From: Bacillota bacterium
GTDB lineage: Bacteria > Bacillota > Sulfobacillia > JAMCWA01
Reading direction: 5' to 3'
Length of the DNA stretch: 64,000 nt
Assembly: GCA_023475165.1 (NCBI GenBank)
Contig: JAMCWA010000099.1
Coordinates: forward strand, 76,423 to 140,422
Shown: positions 59,592 to 64,000 of the stretch, piece by piece
Layout: each line of letters opens with the position of its first letter
How positions within the stretch are numbered: the first letter of the stretch is position 1
The notes under the pieces: generated by a model
Seen by the model: only the letters and a program-made list of their open reading frames with translations
Told to the model about the DNA's origin: nothing
Databases searched by the model: none
Translations under genes and position numbers: made by a program

Positions 59592-61772
59592 ATGTCTTCA
59601 CCCGCCGTGAACGCGACCGCGCAAAGCATATCGGCCGGAGATCCATTCCCTAAATCCGGGTCTGGGGAAGCCCAAGCCCGGGCTGGTTCTCCTATCCTCC
59701 GCCCTGCCGTCTGCCCCCTGGACTGCTGGGATACGTGTGCCCAACTGGCCGAAGTTAAGGACGGAAAGATCATCCGGGTCACCGGTAATCCGAATCACCC
59801 CATCACCCATGGTTATATCTGCGACAAAGCCCGGCATTTCCACGAAAAGGTCTATAGCCCTCTTCGAGTGCGGAAGCCCAAACAGCGGATCGGCCCCAAA
59901 GGAAGCGGGGAGTTTGCGGATATTTCCTGGGCGGAAGCCCTCACCCTTATCGCCACCCGCTTTAAAGAGATCATCGCCCCTTACGGCCCGGAGGCCATCC
60001 TCCCTTTTAGCTATGCCGGAAATCTCGGGCTTTTGAGTTTTGGCAGCCTGGACCGTCGCTTTTTCCACCGGCTGGGATCCAGTCGCTTGGCGCGAACGGT
60101 ATGTTCCAGCGCCGGAAAGTCGGCCCTCCTTCACACCTATGGCGCGACCCAGGGAACGGACCCGGAAGGGATCGTCCATTCCCGGTACATCATCGTTTGG
60201 GGACTTAATGTATTAACCTCCAACCTGCATCAGTGGGAGGGCATCAGCGCGGCCCGTCGTAACGGGGCCAAACTGGTCGTGATCGATCCCTACCGGCATG
60301 AAACGGCCCGTCGGGCTGACCTGCATCTGGCGCCCCGCCCGGGGACCGATGCTGCCCTCGCCCTCGGCTTTATGAATGTCATCCTCTCTAAGGGTCTGGA
60401 GGACCGTGACTTCATTGCCGTAAACACCGTAGGCTTTGACGCCCTGAGGGAACGGGTCAGAGAGTATCCTCCGGAACGCGTGGCTGAGATCACCGGCCTT
60501 CCCGCCGATCTCATTCGCCAAGTGGCCCGCGAATATGCCACTACCCGCCCCTCCCTCATTCGGGCCGGTTATGGTTTACAGCGTCACACCAATGGCGGAA
60601 TGACCATGCGGACCATCTCCCTTCTGCCGGCCCTGATCGGGGCTTGGGGTCAGATGGGAGGCGGCTTCCTCCTTTCCAATAGCGGGGCTTTCCCGGTCAA
60701 CAACGCCGCCCTGGAACGGCCCGATCTCCTCAAGGGGAATCCCCGGACCATTAACATGAATCATCTGGGCGACGCCCTCCTGGCAGCTGAGCCGCCCATC
60801 CGAGCCCTCTATGTCTATAACAGCAACCCTGCTGTCACCGCCCCCGACCAAGCCAAGGTACTGCGTGGGCTGGCCCGGGAAGATCTGTTCCTGGTGGTGC
60901 ACGAGCAGGTCATCACCGACACCGCTCGCTATGCCGATATCCTCTTGCCGGCGACCACCCATTTTGAGCATACGGATCTCCATACCTCGTACTGGCACCT
61001 TTACCTGCAACTGAACGAACCGGTGATCCCACCGGTAGGCGAAAGCAAGTCCAATACCGAGGTCTTTCGCCTTTTGGCTCAGACCATGGGCTTCGCGGAG
61101 CCGGCTTTCCAGGATAGCGACCAGGACTTGCTCCGGCAGGCCCTCCACTGGGATCATCCCTTTTTGCAGGGGATCACGCTGGAAAGATTGCGCCGGGAAA
61201 GGTTTGTTCGTCTGAATACCCCAAGCCAACCTCATTTACCCTTTGCCGACACTGCTCCTAACGCTGAACCGAAGCGGCTTAGCTTCCCCACCCCCTCTGG
61301 TAAGATTGAACTCTACTCCGCGGCCATGGCCGCGACCGGGCTCGACCCGCTGCCAGCCTACGTCCCGCTGGCAGAGAGTCGGGACGGTTCGCCCGATTTG
61401 GCCGCCCGGTACCCCATCGCCCTGGTCAGCCCGGCGGCGAAGAATTTCCTCAATTCCACCTTCGGCGAAAACCCCACCCTGCAAAAACAGGAGGGTGGCG
61501 GCCCGGTGATCTTCCTTCATCCGGAGGACGCCGCCCCCCGCGGCATTGCGGATGGGCAGTTAGTCCGGGTCTTCAACTATCGCGGGTCCTTCGTCGCCAG
61601 GGCTTCTGTGGGTGACACCGTCCAGCCCGGGGTGGCCGTCTCCCCCACCATCTGGTGGAACAGCTTTACTCCCGATGGCACAAGCGCCAACCAGACCACC
61701 TCCCAGCGCCTCACCGATATGGGGGCGGGGGCGACCTTTCATACGAATCTGGTGGAGGTGGAGCGGTTTTAG
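59592..61772 (+). CDS. Cytoplasmic molybdopterin oxidoreductase
   Basis: The 726-residue protein belongs to the DMSO-reductase/formate-dehydrogenase superfamily. A [4Fe-4S] site is formed by C41, C45, C49 and C77; C171 in TVCSSAG is the likely molybdenum (or tungsten) ligand; the C-terminal molydopterin-binding domain includes NSTFGENP and SPTIWWNSF. There is no Tat signal, so it works in the cytoplasm, like YyaE-type enzymes. No partner subunits are adjacent. The start has no obvious ribosome-binding site, and the 214-bp leader is unexplained. The substrate is unknown. Confidence 0.9.
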   Translation: MSSPAVNATAQSISAGDPFPKSGSGEAQARAGSPILRPAVCPLDCWDTCAQLAEVKDGKIIRVTGNPNHPITHGYICDKARHFHEKVYSPLRVRKPKQRIGPKGSGEFADISWAEALTLIATRFKEIIAPYGPEAILPFSYAGNLGLLSFGSLDRRFFHRLGSSRLARTVCSSAGKSALLHTYGATQGTDPEGIVHSRYIIVWGLNVLTSNLHQWEGISAARRNGAKLVVIDPYRHETARRADLHLAPRPGTDAALALGFMNVILSKGLEDRDFIAVNTVGFDALRERVREYPPERVAEITGLPADLIRQVAREYATTRPSLIRAGYGLQRHTNGGMTMRTISLLPALIGAWGQMGGGFLLSNSGAFPVNNAALERPDLLKGNPRTINMNHLGDALLAAEPPIRALYVYNSNPAVTAPDQAKVLRGLAREDLFLVVHEQVITDTARYADILLPATTHFEHTDLHTSYWHLYLQLNEPVIPPVGESKSNTEVFRLLAQTMGFAEPAFQDSDQDLLRQALHWDHPFLQGITLERLRRERFVRLNTPSQPHLPFADTAPNAEPKRLSFPTPSGKIELYSAAMAATGLDPLPAYVPLAESRDGSPDLAARYPIALVSPAAKNFLNSTFGENPTLQKQEGGGPVIFLHPEDAAPRGIADGQLVRVFNYRGSFVARASVGDTVQPGVAVSPTIWWNSFTPDGTSANQTTSQRLTDMGAGATFHTNLVEVERF

Positions 61773-61820
61773 GAGTAGATGAATGGTATTTAAAAAGAGT
61801 AGTAGGAGACCATTATCTCT

Positions 61821-62156
61821 GTGAAAAAAAGATACCTACACTTTCCCAGCTATATTAACTCAGTATGACAAGAACATTGGTATTACTTTCCCTGATTCGC
61901 CTGGTTGCGTATCTAACGCTAATAGCGTGGATGAGGCTGTGAAAAATGCTAAGGGGCTTTAGCCCTTCATCTGTTCGGCATGGAAGAGGACGGCATCGAT
62001 ATCCCTTCTCCTTCATCTATTAATAGTCTGGAATTAGATTCAAATGAGATTCCGTTAATGGTTGAAGTTTATATGCCTTCATACCGTGATGCCATTGAAT
62101 CATTAACAGTTATAACGACTGTCACCATGACTCAATGGCTGAAAAACTTTGGCTGA
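61821..62156 (+). pseudogene. Degenerate HicB-like antitoxin gene with two frameshifts
   Basis: Read across frames, the DNA encodes ILTQYDKNIGITFPDSPGC, VSNANSVDEAVKNAKG, then ALALHLFGMEEDGIDIPSPS and a C-terminal TVTMTQWLKNFG, the HicB fold with its ribbon-helix-helix end. An extra base in TTTCCC (near 61844) and a missing base in GGGG (near 61955) break the frame. It is AT-rich compared with its surroundings. No HicA toxin gene is visible, so it is an orphan relic, probably acquired by transfer. Confidence 0.8.
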
Positions 62157-62180
62157 GAAAAAAGTTGTAAACTTTTTTCA
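62155..62180. terminator. AT-rich hairpin after the hicB remnant
   Basis: GAAAAAAGTT pairs with AACTTTTTTC around GTA directly after the hicB stop. It could end transcription in either direction. Confidence 0.5.
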
Positions 62181-62323
62181 GGTGCTTCAATCAGCCTTAA
62201 AAGAAAAACTCGGCATCCATGACCGCTAATCTTCGGCCGTCAAAGACGCCTTGGGAAATAGGGCTTTCATCCAGCGCTGCCGGGTCGTTCCATTGCTGGG
62301 GTAGGGCCCTCCTAAGCAAACCA

Positions 62324-63322
62324 TTAACCGGAGGATTCCCATGCTCGCTCTTTTGGAGTTTGATCCGCCCAGGCTTTGTTGGCCCGGGGATAGATCCGGG
62401 CCACCGTCTCCGCAACGACAAGGAGAACATCCATAACCTGGGACATCCTTTCCGCGCTGACCACCTTCCCCCGCTGGTGGCAAAAGACCCCGTAGTTCTT
62501 GACCTCGATGCCCGCATAGCCGGCTCCCGGCAGACTCATTAGCCTTCCCCGGACTTCGGGGGTCAGGATATGGAGGGCCTCTTCCCTGTTCCTCGTCACC
62601 ACGGCAAACTGGGCATCGAAGGCCCCTTCATCAACAGCGATAACCGCCTTCCGTGTCTCCTTGGAAAGATGGCCGAGGTGCTTGCGGTCGTAAACGGCGA
62701 AGCCGTCGACGGCCCAGCGCCCCAAGACCGAGAACCTGGTGGTTTCCGGACTGTGGTAATCGAAATTCACCCCCAGCGGAACCCGGACAACGAGGAAGAA
62801 CTCGCCCTTTGTCCCCAGGGTGCAGGGGTAATACCCCTCGAACCGCCAGCGGCGGACGTCGGCATTAAAGAGCCAGCAGAGATCGGATTCATAGGCTTTG
62901 TATTGAGGGAAGTCGGGAGAAGTGACGAAAGTCAACCCTGATTGGCGGGCGAACTGTTGCAGGGCCTGGCCATAACGCCAGGCCACATATCTCTGCCCCG
63001 CCACCGCCGTTAGGATGGCCGAAAGTACGGTGAATATGGCCAGCCAGCCCCCGGATGGGAAATAGAGCCACAAGAAGACGAGAACCGGGGTGAAAAAGGC
63101 CACCACTGCCAGTAGGACCTTGCTCTCCGCCGGAAGATCGACCCACGAGCGCCACATTTTCGGCCGGAGACGCAAGAACCAGAGGAACCCGACCAGTATT
63201 AACGGCAGAAACAAGGGCAACCAGTTCAACCGGATCCCCCCTATCGCTTGCCCCTGGGAGGCCAATGTAAGCAGATAGAGCTGCGGCGGGTCACCGACTT
63301 TGCGTGAAGCGACGAAGGCCAT
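62324..63322 (-). CDS. Membrane protein of unknown function with truncated beta-propeller start
   Basis: I do not recognise this 332-residue family. Two membrane hairpins (about 30-50 and 70-110) precede a soluble domain (115-320). The reading frame continues upstream of the ATG at 63322 without a stop to about 63470, encoding VRVYFHDLESGQ and FDFSPDGKKMAFVASR, a TolB/WD40-type propeller blade, but it contains no ATG, GTG or TTG. So the gene may have lost its true 5' part, or may start at an unusual codon (an ATT follows GGAAGGAGAG). The gap 62181-62323 shows nothing. Confidence 0.65.
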   Translation of the reverse strand: MAFVASRKVGDPPQLYLLTLASQGQAIGGIRLNWLPLFLPLILVGFLWFLRLRPKMWRSWVDLPAESKVLLAVVAFFTPVLVFLWLYFPSGGWLAIFTVLSAILTAVAGQRYVAWRYGQALQQFARQSGLTFVTSPDFPQYKAYESDLCWLFNADVRRWRFEGYYPCTLGTKGEFFLVVRVPLGVNFDYHSPETTRFSVLGRWAVDGFAVYDRKHLGHLSKETRKAVIAVDEGAFDAQFAVVTRNREEALHILTPEVRGRLMSLPGAGYAGIEVKNYGVFCHQRGKVVSAERMSQVMDVLLVVAETVARIYPRANKAWADQTPKERAWESSG

Positions 63323-63673
63323 CTTCTTGCCGTCCGGGGAGAAGTCAAAGGCCTTAATCCCCAGCTCGGCAAAAGGAGGTTTGCTTACCTGGCCAGACTC
63401 AAGATCATGGAAGTAAACTCTGACCGATTTATTATAAATCCTCTCTCCTTCCTCTGTCGATACACTTTGGGGGCAACATTATGCCACTTCAGTTTGAAAA
63501 CCATAATTCCGGTTCTCCGAGGGTGAAAGATGGAAAGCCATCCAGCTATTCAGGGAAAATCCAACGAAATGAGCTTGGACAATACAAGATATTGTATGAT
63601 ACATTCTCCTTACGTACTACATATTGACCGAGGCTGAGATGCGGCGGTCATTCTGGCGGCCGGAGGGATCTAG

Positions 63674-64000
63674 ATGCGCTGCCCTTATTGCGGACACGAG
63701 GAAAGCAAGGTGCTGAATTCCCGCCCAACAGAGGAAGGTAACGCTATTCGCCGGCGCCGGGAATGCGCGTCCTGTGGCCGCCGCTTTACCACCTACGAGA
63801 CGGTGGAAAAACTCCCGCTGGTGGTTATCAAGAAAGATGGCCGCCGGGAAGCCTTTGATTCGGGAAAGATTCTGAGCGGACTCTTGAAGGCGTGCGAAAA
63901 AAGGCCGGTACCCGTCGCCACAATCCAGGAGGTGGTCAAGTCCATTGAGAACGACCTGCGCAGCCAGGGCGAAACGGAAGTGCCCAGCCAGAAGATCGGC
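63674..64000 (+). CDS. nrdR: Transcriptional repressor NrdR, partial at the window edge
   Basis: The first 109 codons are present and the gene runs past position 64000. The protein starts [18 protein letters not shown] with a zinc ribbon (C3, C6, C31, C34) and continues into an ATP-cone domain ([18 protein letters not shown]). NrdR represses ribonucleotide reductase genes when dATP is high. CGGAGGG lies 6 nt before the ATG. The space from 63470 to 63673 contains no other gene. Confidence 0.95.
   Translation, partial: MRCPYCGHEESKVLNSRPTEEGNAIRRRRECASCGRRFTTYETVEKLPLVVIKKDGRREAFDSGKILSGLLKACEKRPVPVATIQEVVKSIENDLRSQGETEVPSQKIG

Overview
The window reads as a chromosome segment of a GC-rich, anaerobic, probably spore-forming Firmicute of the Clostridia type. 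The basis is strong AGGAGG-like ribosome-binding sites with frequent GTG and TTG starts, a CwlD-type spore-cortex amidase, indolepyruvate:ferredoxin oxidoreductase (iorA/iorB), a cytoplasmic molybdopterin oxidoreductase, an L13 that begins MRTT as in Bacillus, and NrdR. No rRNA, tRNA, CRISPR array or intact insertion sequence was seen. The exact genus cannot be told from this sequence.

Layout. 1-6.3 kb: a large secreted Ig-like/discoidin surface protein, frameshifted near its end, and a membrane glycosyltransferase. 6.7-10.7 kb: argF and an AmmeMemoRadiSam pair (a radical SAM enzyme and a fused Memo-AMMECR1 protein). 10.8-16.2 kb: an OmpR-type regulator and sensor kinase, a D-aminoacylase, and a second OmpR-type regulator facing away from pst. 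16.5-21.4 kb: pstS-pstC-pstA-pstB-phoU behind an array of TTA-type half-sites at about 11-bp spacing. 21.5-25 kb: pmbA/tldD and a UspA protein. 25.5-31.2 kb: cwlD, alanine dehydrogenase with a sigma-54-type promoter next to its likely activator, lgt and a thioesterase. 31.5-37.4 kb: an MBL-fold hydrolase, fused remnants of a thiolase gene and an IS607-type recombinase, an acyl-CoA synthetase, an enoyl-CoA hydratase and an alkaline-phosphatase-superfamily protein. 37.7-47.9 kb: a redox protein, a peptide-type ABC transporter, then a sugar module (zinc dehydrogenase, class I aldolase, mannose-family PTS EIIA/B/C/D and a SorC regulator). 48.3-54.7 kb: an MNT/HEPN toxin-antitoxin pair, azlCD, a MarR regulator, iorB/iorA and tdk. 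54.8-64 kb: a class A beta-lactamase-like protein, rpsI/rplM, an EmrB-type exporter with a MarR regulator, a molybdenum enzyme, a broken hicB-like gene, an unknown membrane protein and nrdR running off the right edge.

The most unusual feature is not a gene. Two families of dispersed intergenic elements recur through the window. Family A, about 20 full, mini or partial copies, starts CTAGGAGACCGCTGAAAAA and ends CAGCAGTCTCCTAG. It has imperfect inverted ends, a conserved 3' module and exchangeable hairpin modules inside. Family B, about 7 copies, ends in GGCGGCATGGGGATCTAG. The families often abut, sit at gene 3' ends, supply several stop codons, split operons (regulator/kinase, iorA/iorB, pstB/phoU), and one A copy lies in frame inside the surface-protein gene. 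They look like non-autonomous MITE- or REP-type elements; no transposase for them was seen here.

A second theme is decay and loop expansion. A 29-bp tandem duplication frameshifts the surface protein, hicB carries two frameshifts, dppB lacks a normal start codon, and several enzymes (IorA, the MBL hydrolase, the phosphatase-like protein, the sigma-54 regulator) carry long Pro/Ser/Gly-rich insertions.
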